Shown: positions 20,822-31,061, counted from the first letter of the stretch. The stretch is 64,000 nt of DNA from Devosia salina (GCF_019504385.1 NZ_CP080590.1:4232376-4296375); one strand, 5' to 3'. Translations and numbers: made by a program. Notes: a model not told the origin generated them from the letters alone.

Positions 20822-21763
20822 ATGACTGTGCATGCGGCAGAAGCGGCTCCGCAAGACGCCGCATCCGGCACGTCGAAATGGTCGAGGGCGTGGCAAAACC
20901 ACGCCCCCGGCTATCTCTTCCTGTTGCCCTGGTTCATCGGGTTTTTCGGTCTCACACTCGGGCCGATCATCTCGTCCTTCTATCTCAGCTTCACCGATTT
21001 CGACCTTCTGACCTCCCCCGACTGGGTTGGGCTGGCAAATTACCAGCGCATGTTCACCAATGACCGCAGCTTTGCGCAGTCCATGCAGGTCACCTTCACC
21101 TTCGTGCTCTTCTCGGTGCCATTGAAGCTGGCCTTCGCCCTGGCCATCGCCATCCTGCTCAATCGGGGCATGAAGGGCCTCCCGCTCTATCGCGCCATGT
21201 TCTACCTGCCCAGCCTGCTGGGCGCTTCGGTGGCCATTGCCATTCTGTGGCGCCAGATTTTTGCCGGCGACGGCCTGGTCAATCAGTTCCTGGCCAATTT
21301 CGGCATTATCGGCCCGAGCTGGATCTCCAACCCGAAATTCTCGCTCTGGACCCTGATCATCCTCTCGGTCTGGCAGTTCGGTTCGCCCATGATCATCTTC
21401 CTGGCCGGCCTTCGGCAGATCCCCCAGGACATGTACGAGGCCGCCAGCCTCGACGGCGCCAGCAAGTGGCGCCAGTTCTGGAAGATCACGCTGCCGCTGC
21501 TGACCCCGGTGGTGTTCTTCAACGCCATCATCCAGACCATCGAGGCCTTCAAGAGCTTCACCCCCGCCTTCATCATCTCCAATGGCACCGGCTCGCCGAT
21601 CAATTCGACCCTGTTCTACACGCTCTATCTCTACAACGAGGCCTTCAGCTATTTCCGCATGGGCTATGCCTCGGCACTGGCCTGGTTCCTCCTGCTGCTG
21701 ATTGCGTGCTTCACCGCCTTCTCCTTCCTCACCAGCAAATACTGGGTGCACTATGACGATTGA
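20822..21763 (+). CDS. Sugar ABC transporter permease (MalF-like)
   Basis: A 313-residue inner-membrane permease with six predicted helices, the first near residues 30-52 (GYLFLLPWFIGFFGLTLGPI). It carries the ABC EAA loop EAASLDGASKWRQFWKITLP, which docks on the ATPase. It begins 3 nt after the binding-protein stop and its 3' end overlaps the second permease by 11 nt, indicating translational coupling. Forms the membrane channel with the next gene. Confidence 0.95.
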   Translation: MTVHAAEAAPQDAASGTSKWSRAWQNHAPGYLFLLPWFIGFFGLTLGPIISSFYLSFTDFDLLTSPDWVGLANYQRMFTNDRSFAQSMQVTFTFVLFSVPLKLAFALAIAILLNRGMKGLPLYRAMFYLPSLLGASVAIAILWRQIFAGDGLVNQFLANFGIIGPSWISNPKFSLWTLIILSVWQFGSPMIIFLAGLRQIPQDMYEAASLDGASKWRQFWKITLPLLTPVVFFNAIIQTIEAFKSFTPAFIISNGTGSPINSTLFYTLYLYNEAFSYFRMGYASALAWFLLLLIACFTAFSFLTSKYWVHYDD

Positions 21764-22649
21764 TGCCCCAAAACTAACCGTGGTGACGGGCGCGGAAAAC
21801 GATCCGGCGGCTCGCCTGCGCAAGCGCATCTTCTCGGTGCTCGCCCATATAGTGCTGATCGCCGCGTCGATCCTGATGCTCTATCCGCTGCTCTGGCTGC
21901 TCGCGGCGTCGTTCAAGCCGGAAAACGAGATCTTCATGTCCGGCATCTGGCCGAGCCTGAGCTGGGACATCGAAAGCTATTTCCGTGGCTGGAACGCCAT
22001 GCGGGTGAGCTTCTCGGTGTTCTTCATGAACTCCTTCGTGATCGCCTTCCTCTGCGTGGTCGGCAATCTCATTGCCTGTTCCATGGCCGCCTATGCCTTT
22101 GCCCGCCTGCAGTTCAAGGGCCGCAATGTCTGGTTCGCGCTGATGCTGATGACGCTGATGCTGCCCGGCCAGGTCACGCTCATCCCGCAATATGTGCTGT
22201 TCCGCGACCTGGGCTGGGTCAACACCATCCTGCCCTTGGTGGTGCCGAAGTTCCTCGCCGTCGACGCCTTCTTCGTCTTCCTCATGGTGCAGTTCTTCCG
22301 CGGCATTCCGCGCGAGCTGGACGAGGCGGCGATGATGGATGGCGCCGGTGCCTGGCGCATCTACTGGAAGATCATGCTGCCGCTGTCAGTCCCCGTATTG
22401 GTGACGGCCGCCATCTTCACCTTCATCTGGACCTGGGACGATTTCTTTGGCCCGCTGATCTATCTCAACCGCATGCAGGACTACACCGTCATGCTCGGCC
22501 TTCGGACCTTCGTGGATTCCACCGGCGAGAGCGACTTTGGCGGCCTGTTTGCCATGAGCGTGCTCTCGATCGTGCCGATCTTCGTCTTCTTCCTTCTCTT
22601 CCAGCGATTGCTCATCGAGGGCATCGCAACGACCGGTATGAAACGCTAA
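21753..22649 (+). CDS. Sugar ABC transporter permease (MalG-like)
   Basis: A 298-residue second permease with six helices. Its EAA loop is DEAAMMDGAGAWRIYWKIML, the MalG-type variant. The frame is open to 21702, but the ATG at 21753 (MTIDAPKLTVV) gives the normal short cytoplasmic N-terminus and an 11-nt overlap with the upstream permease. Followed 4 nt later by the first oxidoreductase gene. Confidence 0.95.
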   Translation: MTIDAPKLTVVTGAENDPAARLRKRIFSVLAHIVLIAASILMLYPLLWLLAASFKPENEIFMSGIWPSLSWDIESYFRGWNAMRVSFSVFFMNSFVIAFLCVVGNLIACSMAAYAFARLQFKGRNVWFALMLMTLMLPGQVTLIPQYVLFRDLGWVNTILPLVVPKFLAVDAFFVFLMVQFFRGIPRELDEAAMMDGAGAWRIYWKIMLPLSVPVLVTAAIFTFIWTWDDFFGPLIYLNRMQDYTVMLGLRTFVDSTGESDFGGLFAMSVLSIVPIFVFFLLFQRLLIEGIATTGMKR

Positions 22650-22653
22650 TTCC

Positions 22654-23673
22654 ATGTCTGACATCAAGTTTGCCGCAATCGGCATCAACCACGCCCATAT
22701 CTATGGCCAGGTGGAGTGCCTGAAGCGCGCCGGCGCCCAGTTCGTCGCCTTCCATGCCATCGAGGACGATCTCGCCAAGACCTTCTCCGAGCGCTTCCCC
22801 GAAGCCAGGAGGGTTTCCGACCCGGCCGCGATCCTCGAGGATGACTCGATCGCCGTGGTGGTTACCGCCGCCATCCCCGGCGACCGCGCCGATATCTGCC
22901 TGGCCGCCATGCGCCACGGCAAGGACGTGCTGACCGACAAGCCTGGCATGACCACCTTTGCCCAGTTCGACGAGATCAAACGCGTCCAGAAGGAAACCGG
23001 CCGCATCTTCTCGGTGCTCTATTCCGAGCATTTCGAAGTGCCTGCGGCCGTGGAAGCCGGTAATCTCATCGCCAGCGGGGCCATCGGCCAGGTGGTCAAC
23101 ACGGTCGGCCTCGGCCCCCATTCGCTCCGGCTCAACAACCGCCCCGAATGGTTTTTCACCCGCAAGCGCTATGGCGGCATTCTGTGTGACATCGCCAGCC
23201 ACCAGTTCGAGCAGTTCCTGTTCTTCTCGGGCGCCATGGATGGCGAAGTGGTCTCGGCCAGCGTCGCCAATCGCGGCCATCCGGAAAAGCCGGGCCTGCA
23301 GGATGTGGGCGACGCTCACATTCGCACCGCCACCACCTCGGGCTATATCCGGGTCGACTGGTTCACCCCCGAAGGCCTGCCCACCTGGGGCGACGGTCGC
23401 CTGACCATTCTGGGCACCGAGGGCTATATCGAATTGCGCAAATATGTCGATATCGCCGGCCGGCCCGGCGAAAACCACCTCTTCCTGGTGGACAGGCAGG
23501 GTGTCCGCCATGTTGACTGCTCCGGGGTCGACCTGCCGTTCGGCCGCCAGTTCCTGGACGATGTTCGCAACCGCACCGAGACGGCCATGCCGCAGGAGCG
23601 CTGCTTCAACGCCATGAAACTGGCGCTGACGGCGCAGCAGATGGCCGAACAGGGTACGGAGTGGGCACAATGA
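22654..23673 (+). CDS. Gfo/Idh/MocA family oxidoreductase 1
   Basis: A 339-residue NAD(P)-dependent enzyme of the glucose-fructose oxidoreductase / inositol dehydrogenase family. The N-terminal nucleotide-binding part reads IKFAAIGINHAHIYGQ, a variant of the usual GxGxxG with GINHAH, followed by the family's DKPGMT (EKP-type) motif with catalytic-site Lys. The C-terminal domain includes GGILCDIASHQFEQFLFFSG, the family's GG..D...H motif with Asp and His. Together with the next gene it would oxidise or isomerise the imported sugar at one carbon. Exact substrate unknown. Confidence 0.9.
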   Translation: MSDIKFAAIGINHAHIYGQVECLKRAGAQFVAFHAIEDDLAKTFSERFPEARRVSDPAAILEDDSIAVVVTAAIPGDRADICLAAMRHGKDVLTDKPGMTTFAQFDEIKRVQKETGRIFSVLYSEHFEVPAAVEAGNLIASGAIGQVVNTVGLGPHSLRLNNRPEWFFTRKRYGGILCDIASHQFEQFLFFSGAMDGEVVSASVANRGHPEKPGLQDVGDAHIRTATTSGYIRVDWFTPEGLPTWGDGRLTILGTEGYIELRKYVDIAGRPGENHLFLVDRQGVRHVDCSGVDLPFGRQFLDDVRNRTETAMPQERCFNAMKLALTAQQMAEQGTEWAQ

Positions 23674-24749
23674 GCCGGGTATTGAACGTCGCCGTCGTCG
23701 GGTGCGGCATTGGTCGCAGCCATATCGTCGAGGGCTATCTGCCCAATGCCGACAAGTTCAAGGTCCTGGCCCTGTGCGACCTCAATCCCGAACGGCTTGA
23801 CCAGGTCGGCGAGGAATTCGGCATCGAGCGCCGCATCGTCAATTTCGACGATCTGCTCACCATGGACGATATCGACATCATCGACGTCTGCACGCCCCCC
23901 GGTGCGCATTTCTCCATGGTGACCCAGGCACTGGCAGCCGGCAAGCATGTGGTCTGCGAAAAGCCGCTGGTCGGCTCGCTCAAGGATGTCGATGCCATCC
24001 TCGAGGTCGAAAAGACCGCCAAGGGCAAGCTGATGCCGGTCTTCCAGTATCGCTTCGGCAATGGCATCGAGCAGGCCAAGGCCGTCATCGATGCCGGTAT
24101 TGCCGGCAAGCCCTATTGCGGCACGGTGGAAACCATGTGGCGCCGCGAGGCCCCCTATTATGCCGTGCCCTGGCGCGGCAAGTGGAAGACCGAGCTGGGC
24201 GGCGTGCTCATGGGCCACGCCATCCACCCGCATGACATCTTCACCTATCTCATGGGCGACATCGCCCGCGTCTTTGGCCGCGTCGCCACCCGCGTCAACC
24301 CGATCGAGGTCGAAGACACCATTTCCGCTTCGCTGGAAATGAAGTCCGGGGCGCTGGCCAGCTTCACCGCCACATTGGGCTCGGTCGACGAGATCACCCG
24401 CATCCGCCTGCAGTTCGAGAACGTCACCATCGAGAGCGACCACGCCCCCTATAATCCGGGCAAGGAACTCTGGAAGATCCTGCCGCGCAATGACGAGGTG
24501 CGCGACCGCATCGACACGCTGCTCGCCAATTGGCAGCACGTGCCCAGCCGCTTCCAGACGCAGATGGCCCGCTTCCACGATGCCATTTTCGGCAAGGGCG
24601 AACTGCCCGTCACCAGCGCCGACAGCCGCCGGGCGCTGGAGCTGGTCACCGCCTTCTATCACTCCTCGTCCACCCATTCCGAAGTCACGCTGCCCCTCGG
24701 CCCCGATCACCCGCTCTATGAGAGCTGGGTCCCGGCCGAGTTCCGCTGA
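23670..24749 (+). CDS. Gfo/Idh/MocA family oxidoreductase 2
   Basis: A 359-residue paralog of the previous protein with a canonical Rossmann start (NVAVVGCGIGRSH), the EKPL motif (CEKPLVGSL) and the GGVLMGHAIHPHDIF motif holding the active-site His. It starts at the ATG at 23670, overlapping the previous stop as ATGA. Two different Gfo/Idh/MocA enzymes in one sugar operon suggest two-step redox chemistry, such as 3-keto formation followed by reduction or epimerisation; that is inference. Confidence 0.9.
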   Translation: MSRVLNVAVVGCGIGRSHIVEGYLPNADKFKVLALCDLNPERLDQVGEEFGIERRIVNFDDLLTMDDIDIIDVCTPPGAHFSMVTQALAAGKHVVCEKPLVGSLKDVDAILEVEKTAKGKLMPVFQYRFGNGIEQAKAVIDAGIAGKPYCGTVETMWRREAPYYAVPWRGKWKTELGGVLMGHAIHPHDIFTYLMGDIARVFGRVATRVNPIEVEDTISASLEMKSGALASFTATLGSVDEITRIRLQFENVTIESDHAPYNPGKELWKILPRNDEVRDRIDTLLANWQHVPSRFQTQMARFHDAIFGKGELPVTSADSRRALELVTAFYHSSSTHSEVTLPLGPDHPLYESWVPAEFR

Positions 24750-24769
24750 CCCTGCCAGGAGACAAGACC

Positions 24770-25825
<1,056 letters not shown>

Positions 25826-25859
25826 GGCAGGGTGAGACCCCATCGCAACCAGACATCGT

Positions 25860-25893
25860 CACCCTCGGGCCCAGCCCGGGGGTGTTTTGCTTT
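25860..25893 (+). terminator. Terminator of the sugar operon (REP-like hairpin)
   Basis: Stem CACCCTCGGGC / GCCCGGGGGTG with a 3-nt loop, then TTTTGCTTT. The left arm closely resembles the ends of the 140-bp element at 27426-27565, so a REP-type sequence may have become the terminator. Confidence 0.75.
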
Positions 25894-25975
25894 GGCAGGA
25901 ATGGGGTGGAGAGCGGACTGGCGGTTTTCGGCTCGAGATGACGAAAAGCTGACCAATTCCGAAGCTTCGATCAGT

Positions 25976-26755
25976 TCATTCGCCCGATCCGGTGCTGATG
26001 TATGAGATATAGAATGATGAAAGTTGACCGTTGGGCTTTAACGGAACAGGCATGTTGACCTTCCGGCCTAGTGCCGTCTTCAGCCACGGAAAGACCTTAT
26101 CTAGATCGAACCGCAACGGATCTTCGGTCCGACGGAACGAAAGGGAGACGAACTCTACAGGCCGACCAAACACGTCTGCCAAAGTCGAGGGAGTGGCAAC
26201 TTGAAATCCGACTGGCTCTGACGAGTTTGTTACCGCCAGCATCAGCGGCACTCTATCCGGAGATAGGTCGCAAGGGCCCGTGAAATTCGCAGCATTCGCC
26301 AAGATTGCATCTGCCGTAGGTCTTTCCGAACCGCTATAGGCGAAGATATCCCGACACGGTGAGGTCATGACCCCTTCATAGGATCTGTTGCCAGGCACGG
26401 TGTGTAAAGTGAAAAGCAGGTAGTTGTGATCGGTGATTGGCACCGCAACCGCTTCTCCTAGGATGCGAGTGGTGGTGTTCAAGCGCTGCGAACCGAAGAA
26501 ATCATTGCGGGAGATGATGCCCTGCTGCAGCGAGGAGCCGCTTCGCAGCTCGCCATTTACTCGGACCGTCGCAGTCACCTCGTAGGTGACAGTTACCCGG
26601 TCTGCAGCGAGCCGTAGGATCGGCAGGCCCAAATTGACCACCAGAAAGCCGGTCGCAACAACGAAGCCGATGGCCAACGTCAGAATGACGCCAAAGTATC
26701 TGATGAAATACATCTGCCGAACCTGCACCAGCGCCCTCAAGCTTCTTATCGTCAC
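25976..26755 (-). CDS. Membrane-anchored protein of unknown function (259 aa)
   Basis: Not recognised. One hydrophobic segment near residues 20-48 (VILTLAIGFVVATGFLVVNL) anchors an N-terminus; the remaining 200 or so residues look like a beta-rich extracytoplasmic domain beginning VTVTYEVTATVRVNGELRSG, with two Cys (in SPCRDIF and TGPCDLS) that could form a disulfide. GTG start at 26755, or ATG at 26713 (MYFIRYFG), which would still keep the membrane segment. Base composition is visibly less GC-rich than neighbours. It shares a duplicated upstream segment with the small membrane gene at 26910, hinting that the two arose or arrived together. Confidence 0.65.
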   Translation of the reverse strand: MTIRSLRALVQVRQMYFIRYFGVILTLAIGFVVATGFLVVNLGLPILRLAADRVTVTYEVTATVRVNGELRSGSSLQQGIISRNDFFGSQRLNTTTRILGEAVAVPITDHNYLLFTLHTVPGNRSYEGVMTSPCRDIFAYSGSERPTADAILANAANFTGPCDLSPDRVPLMLAVTNSSEPVGFQVATPSTLADVFGRPVEFVSLSFRRTEDPLRFDLDKVFPWLKTALGRKVNMPVPLKPNGQLSSFYISYISTGSGE

Positions 26756-26837
26756 CCTGGCGATACCTTTCTAGTGACGTGCAAACTCATGCTTAATGAC
26801 TGCTTTTATGGTCGGGTAGCCATGCAGGAATCGACCG
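26754..26837. repeat. Duplicated upstream segment, copy A
   Basis: About 84 bp directly repeated at 27227-27309, roughly 80 % identical by eye, sharing the block TTTCTAGTGACG.GCAAAC and CATGCTTAATG. It covers the region just upstream of the 259-residue membrane protein gene. Confidence 0.75.
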
Positions 26838-26909
26838 ACATGGGGTCGGAAGCGGCCGTCGGCTTTAGGCTGTTAACTCGTGGAAAGCGGAGCATTCTGA
26901 GCTCTCGGC

Positions 26910-27143
26910 TCATTTTGGTTGGCTTCGTGCCAAGTGGAGGCACAGCGCAGCCAACCAGACTCCGGAAAGGGTAAGTCCAATCGGTAAGCTGTACCAAAAG
27001 AAGCCAAAGAACCCCGTATAAGCCCAGTCTATTCGATTAGTTGGAATGGCAACCAAAAAGAGGGCCGCTGGTCCAAACGTGATGACTGCGATAACGCCTA
27101 AGGTTAACCAGTACCAATTCCACGGAAAGCTGGCCTTGTTCAT
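26910..27143 (-). CDS. Small two-helix membrane protein (77 aa), function unknown
   Basis: Starts MNKASFPWNWYWLTLGVIAV at the ATG at 27143, which has GGAGG 5 nt upstream; longer frames from 27302 have no such site. Two hydrophobic helices are evident (about residues 11-32 and 43-66), with short polar ends and a basic C-terminus (ARSQPK). No family recognised. It lies upstream of, and on the same strand as, the 259-residue membrane protein, separated by copy A of a duplicated segment; copy B lies upstream of this gene. Lower GC than the core genes. Confidence 0.6.
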   Translation of the reverse strand: MNKASFPWNWYWLTLGVIAVITFGPAALFLVAIPTNRIDWAYTGFFGFFWYSLPIGLTLSGVWLAALCLHLARSQPK

Positions 27144-27226
27144 GCCGCCTCCGGTGCCAAACTGATGAAAAACTTCTGTTGATCCTGCACCCAGAAAGCG
27201 GTGTCCCTCAAGCCTATTGTTGTAAC

Positions 27227-27309
27227 ACCCTAGCAGTAGCTTTCTAGTGACGGGCAAACGCATGCTTAATGGCCCCTTCATAGTTGGACAGCCAAGCAGC
27301 AACCGGCCG
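27227..27309. repeat. Duplicated upstream segment, copy B
   Basis: Direct repeat partner of 26754-26837, located upstream of the 77-residue membrane protein gene. Read on the minus strand both copies encode a similar short peptide start (M[S/R]L[H/P]VTRK), closed by a stop soon after in copy A. Confidence 0.75.
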
Positions 27310-27425
27310 TCTGCGTCACCGATCGCAATGGCAGGTTTCGGGCAACCGCGTCGTTGGTGCTAACGGCCGAAACGAGGTCGTGAGCCGTCCTCCCGATTTG
27401 CCTCATTGTCTCCACCCCTCAGGTC

Positions 27426-27565
27426 GTCACCCTCGGCCTTGAGCCGAGGGCCCTGTACTTTGGGGGTTTGGCAGGGGCGCTGTGAAGCGACACAAGTCTG
27501 AATGGGCGCGACCTCTGTGACGAGATCGTCAAGTGAAGAGCCCTCGGCTCAAGGCCGAGGGTGAC
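27426..27565. repeat. 140-bp MITE-like element with perfect 26-bp inverted ends
   Basis: The ends (27426-27451 and 27540-27565) are perfect reverse complements, and each end is itself a hairpin (CCCTCGGC-CTTGA-GCCGAGGG). The interior has no reading frame worth calling. This is the structure of a small non-autonomous transposable or REP-doublet element. Confidence 0.8.
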
Positions 27566-27740
27566 GCGCGGTGGGTGGGGAGGCGGCAGGTTATGGTTGC
27601 CCCATCGTGTGAGCTCGGTGATCAGACCGGCGTCGGAAGCGGCCGAGTTTGGCACGCGAGCTACAACAACCGCTGCACTACGCCTCCCCTATCAGGGGGG
27701 CGGATGGGGATATCCTCTTGAAGAAGCGCCACAAAACAAA

Positions 27741-28062
27741 AGTAATCCCCGCCCTCTCAACCATCCCCCATAATCCCCCCATCACTCCCGCGGCGGACGG
27801 ACTGCAGCGAACTTTTGCGGGGGGAGCCGGGCGTAGCTGGGTCGCTACAGTTGCGCGTCTAGGAAGCGGTCACCCTGCGACGAGCGTTCAATGGGGACCG
27901 AGTCCTCTACGAAAAACCGGTGCTTCGATCCGTCCCGAAGGGCAAATCTCTCCGGTGGAGAGATTTGAGGTGAGAAGGCCATAAGCGCTACGCGCGAATG
28001 GCTAGGGCGGCGACGTCTCTATTTTGCTATTTTACTGAGACGCACGCGCCTCGGGATACGTC
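27741..28062. repeat. Left copy of a 320-bp long-range inverted repeat
   Basis: Matches the reverse complement of 40280-40602 over its whole length with few differences. It includes the perfect hairpin CAAATCTCTCC-GGT-GGAGAGATTTG (27943-27967) and the end ACGCGCCTCGGGATACGTCC. No function as a coding region. The gap 27144-28146 consists of the repeats listed here plus unstructured sequence. Confidence 0.9.
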
Positions 28063-28146
28063 CATCTTCTCAACCGGAGGCGATCACGCCATCCGGTGCT
28101 TCGGCACGGCCATTGTCCGGCGGAAGGGTCTTTGACAGGTCCACGC

Positions 28147-29666
28147 CTAAACCCGGTTCACCCCCGGCATCCCATCGAGCACCGCAAATTCCTGGAATTT
28201 CGCCGCTACCGCCTCGGGGTCCTTGCGGTCGGCCGCGATCAGCTCCACCCGGGCCTGGTCCGGCGCCAGGTGCAGCAGCGAATAGCCGTGCCGCCGCGCA
28301 TCCCCGAACTTGATATGCGGGTTTTCCGCCATTACCGCGTCGAACGCGGCTTCGGCCGGCGGGTTGGAGGTGATCGAGCCGGTGACGAATTCGCTGGCCA
28401 CCAGCGCCCCGTCCGCCGCCTTCACATCGGCGGCGTAAAAGGCGTGCAAATCGCCGCCGATCACCAGCGGGTTGGACCGCTCGGCCCGGCGCACGCTCTC
28501 CAGCAGCCGCTCGCGCCCGGAGCGGTAATGGTCCCAGCCATCATCGCTGTATCGCGTGCCCGGCCCGAGTTCGAGGTCGCGGGCCGAGAGCAGGGTGGTC
28601 TGGCCGATGATCGACCAATTGGCCCGGCCCGCCTGCATGGTCCGGTCGAACCAGGCTTCCTGCTCGCGGCCAAGCATGGAATAGCGGTCGGGATCGGCCG
28701 GCTGCGGCGCCTCGGGCGCCGGATCGCGATATTGCCGCGCATCGAGCAGGGTCAGATCGAGCAGATTGCCGAAGCGGTGATGGCCATAGATGCGCAGGTC
28801 GTCAAATTTCGGCGCCGCCAGCGGGGGCACCGGCATATGCTCGTACCAGGCCTGGTAGGCCGCCGCCCGGCGCTTGCGGAAGGCCTCCGGATTGCGGTCG
28901 GTGGGCGAAGCACCGGCGCCATAATTGTCCACCACCTCGTGGTCGTCCCAGGTGAAGAGCCAGGGAAAGCGGGCATGGGCCAGCTGCAGGTCGGGGTCGG
29001 ATTTGTAGAGCGCGTAGCGGTCGCGATATTCGAACAGCAGCGAGGGCGCCCCGGTGCCGTGCGAGCGCACATGCTGGGCCCCATAGCTCTTTTCGTAGAT
29101 GTAGTCGCCCAGATGCACGACCAGGTTCAGGTCGCGCTCCGCCATGTCGCGATAGGCACTGTACCAGCCCTGCTCATATTGCTGGCGGGCGGCAAAGGCG
29201 AGGCTGAAGCGCGCATTGTCGGCGCCGTCGGCCGGGGCCGTGCGGGTGCGTCCCGCCGGGCTCAGCGCATCGCCGGCGCGGAAGCGATAGAAATACCAGC
29301 GATCCGGCGTCAGCCCCGTGACCTCGACATGCACCGAATGGGCGAGCGCCTCGCTGGCGGTGACGATGCCGGACTGCACCACATGGGCAAAGCCCTCGTC
29401 ATCCGCGATCTCCCAGGCGACATCCATGGGCGGGTGCTGGGCGGCGGGTGCGAAGGTGAAGGCATCGGCCGGGCTCGGCGTGGCATCGGAAAGATCAGCC
29501 GCGTCCACAGCACCACGCTCTGGGCCGTTGGCGAGCCGGAGGCCACGCCCAGCGCAAAAGGGTCGGTGTCGAACTGGGCCGCCCTGACCGAACCCAGCAG
29601 CGGCCACACGGCCGCCGCGGCAAGGCCGGATGCAAGGAAATGTCTCCGGTTTGGACGCAATGTCAT
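28147..29666 (-). pseudogene. phoD: Alkaline phosphatase D (PhoD) gene, frameshifted
   Basis: PhoD is a Tat-exported Ca/Fe phosphodiesterase/phosphatase. The 5' part, from the ATG at 29666, encodes the Tat signal NRRHFLASGLAAAAVWPLLG and the expected start DTDPFALGVASGSPTAQSVV. After VVLWTRL the frame is lost. The remainder (FTFAPAAQHPPMDVAWEIAD onward, with HLGDYIYEK, WDDHEVVDNYG and VIGGDLHAF metal-site motifs) continues in the frame one base back, to the stop at 28147. A single lost base near 29480-29505 accounts for this. All downstream motifs are intact, so the change is recent or a sequencing error. The gene stands alone, divergent from nothing nearby, downstream of tRNA-Gly on the same strand. 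Confidence 0.88.
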
Positions 29667-29774
29667 GATGGCTCTTCTCCCAAAGCTCTTGTCGTTGCAC
29701 GGTTCTGTGACCAGCCGGGCGTGACTGTTCCACGACCGGCCCGATCCGGCCATCCCGCGATGCAAATCGTGATG

Positions 29775-29808
29775 GGAGAAAAACAAAAAGGGTCCCGAAG
29801 GACCCTTT
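29775..29808 (-). terminator. Terminator after tRNA-Gly
   Basis: Stem AAAGGGTCC-TTCG-GGACCCTTT read on the minus strand, followed by TGTTTTTC. It lies 30 nt beyond the tRNA 3' end. Confidence 0.9.
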
Positions 29809-29837
29809 GCACCAAGCCGTTGCCACAGCTTGGAAAT

Positions 29838-29912
29838 TGGAGCGGGCGATGGGATTCGAACCCACGACCCTAACCTTGGCAAGGTTATGCTCTACCCCTG
29901 AGCTACACCCGC
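29838..29912 (-). tRNA. tRNA-Gly (anticodon GCC)
   Basis: A 75-nt gene including an encoded CCA. Acceptor stem GCGGGTG / CGCCCGC, D-arm GCTC..GAGC, anticodon stem TAACC / GGTTA with loop TTGCCAA giving anticodon GCC, and T-arm GTGGG TTCGAAT CCCAT. Reads glycine codons GGC/GGU. All arms pair, with one G-T wobble in the acceptor stem. Confidence 0.97.
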
Positions 29913-30108
29913 GCTCCGTTGTCTCCAGCACTTGTAAGTGCGGCGACGGGCGCTATATGCCCAATCGCCGATCCGAATGCAACCCGGTTTTTTGCGATAA
30001 TGTCATCTTCGCCAAAGCCTGTGGGAATCGGGGGTTGCCACAAGCCCGTTGGCGGGCGCAAAAAGGCCGCCAACACTCTGTTTTACCGCCTGCTGAAGAG
30101 TTGAAACC

Positions 30109-31050
30109 ATGACCCTCTCCTTTGATGGCGCCCCTGCCGCCGCCCCGGTTCCCGCCGATCTCGTTCGGGACGGCAGCGATGCCGGCTTCAAGGCCGATGT
30201 CATCGATGCCTCGCTCGAGGTGCCGGTGCTGGTCGATTTCTGGGCGCCCTGGTGCGGCCCCTGCCGCCAGCTCGGCCCGGCCATCGAAAAGGTGGTCAGG
30301 GAAAAGGCCGGCAAGATCAAGCTGGTCAAGATCAATATCGACGAGCACCCGCACATTGCCGGCCAGCTCGGCGTCCAGTCCATCCCGGCCGTCTTCGCCT
30401 TTGCCGGCGGTCGCCCCGTAGATGGCTTCATGGGCGCCATGCCCGAGGGCGAAGTGCGGCGTTTTGCCGACAAGCTCATTTCCGGCGCTCCGGCGGGCCA
30501 GCCCCAGGCCGATTCGCTCGAAGCCCAGATTGCCGACGCTCTCAAGGCCGCCGAGGCGGCGACCGCCGCCGGTGAGCTGGGTCAGGCCGCGCAGATCTAC
30601 GGCATGATTCTCCAGCACGTTCCCGACAATGCCGAAGCCCTGGTCGGGCTTGCCGGCATCTATGTGAGTGCCGGCGAGATCGAGCAGGCCAAGGCGACGC
30701 TCGATCTGGTGCCCGAGGACAAGCGCCAGGGCGATGCCTATCTCGCCCATATGCACGCCATCCGCCTCAAGGAGGAAGCCGCGGGCCTGTCCGAGGCGGC
30801 GACGCTGGAAGCGGCCATTGCCGCCAATCCCGACGACCACCAGGCGCGGCTCGACCTCGCCGTGGTGCTCAATGCCGAAGGCAAGCGCATCGAGGCCGCC
30901 GAAGCCCTGGTCGCCAGCTTCAAGCGCGACCGGGCCTGGAACGAAGAGGCGGCCCGCAAGAAGCTGCTCGAGTTCTTCGAGGCCTGGGGCCCCAAGGACC
31001 CGGCCACGCTCAAGGGCCGTCGCCTCCTCTCGGCGGTGCTCTTCTCGTAG
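30109..31050 (+). CDS. ybbN: Thioredoxin-TPR co-chaperone (YbbN/CnoX-like)
   Basis: A 313-residue protein with an N-terminal thioredoxin domain (active site FWAPWCGPCRQ, near residues 44-54) and a C-terminal tetratricopeptide region (about 140-300). The WCGPC pair is intact, unlike E. coli CnoX, so redox activity is possible; CnoX works as a chaperedoxin handing clients to GroEL/DnaK. It leads the conserved run ybbN / Lon-substrate-binding / Trm112, spaced 11 nt and then overlapping. ATG at 30109 follows an in-frame-stop-containing leader. Confidence 0.93.
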   Translation: MTLSFDGAPAAAPVPADLVRDGSDAGFKADVIDASLEVPVLVDFWAPWCGPCRQLGPAIEKVVREKAGKIKLVKINIDEHPHIAGQLGVQSIPAVFAFAGGRPVDGFMGAMPEGEVRRFADKLISGAPAGQPQADSLEAQIADALKAAEAATAAGELGQAAQIYGMILQHVPDNAEALVGLAGIYVSAGEIEQAKATLDLVPEDKRQGDAYLAHMHAIRLKEEAAGLSEAATLEAAIAANPDDHQARLDLAVVLNAEGKRIEAAEALVASFKRDRAWNEEAARKKLLEFFEAWGPKDPATLKGRRLLSAVLFS

Positions 31051-31061
31051 CAGGATCAGCA

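Noticed and set aside
27649..27984. 111-codon frame ending RPEGQISPVERFEVRRP, and its counterpart at 40360-40641
   Set aside because: Both lie in the 320-bp repeat copies and share only the repeat-derived C-terminal sequence; the upstream parts are unrelated and the hairpin runs through them. Treated as non-coding repeat.
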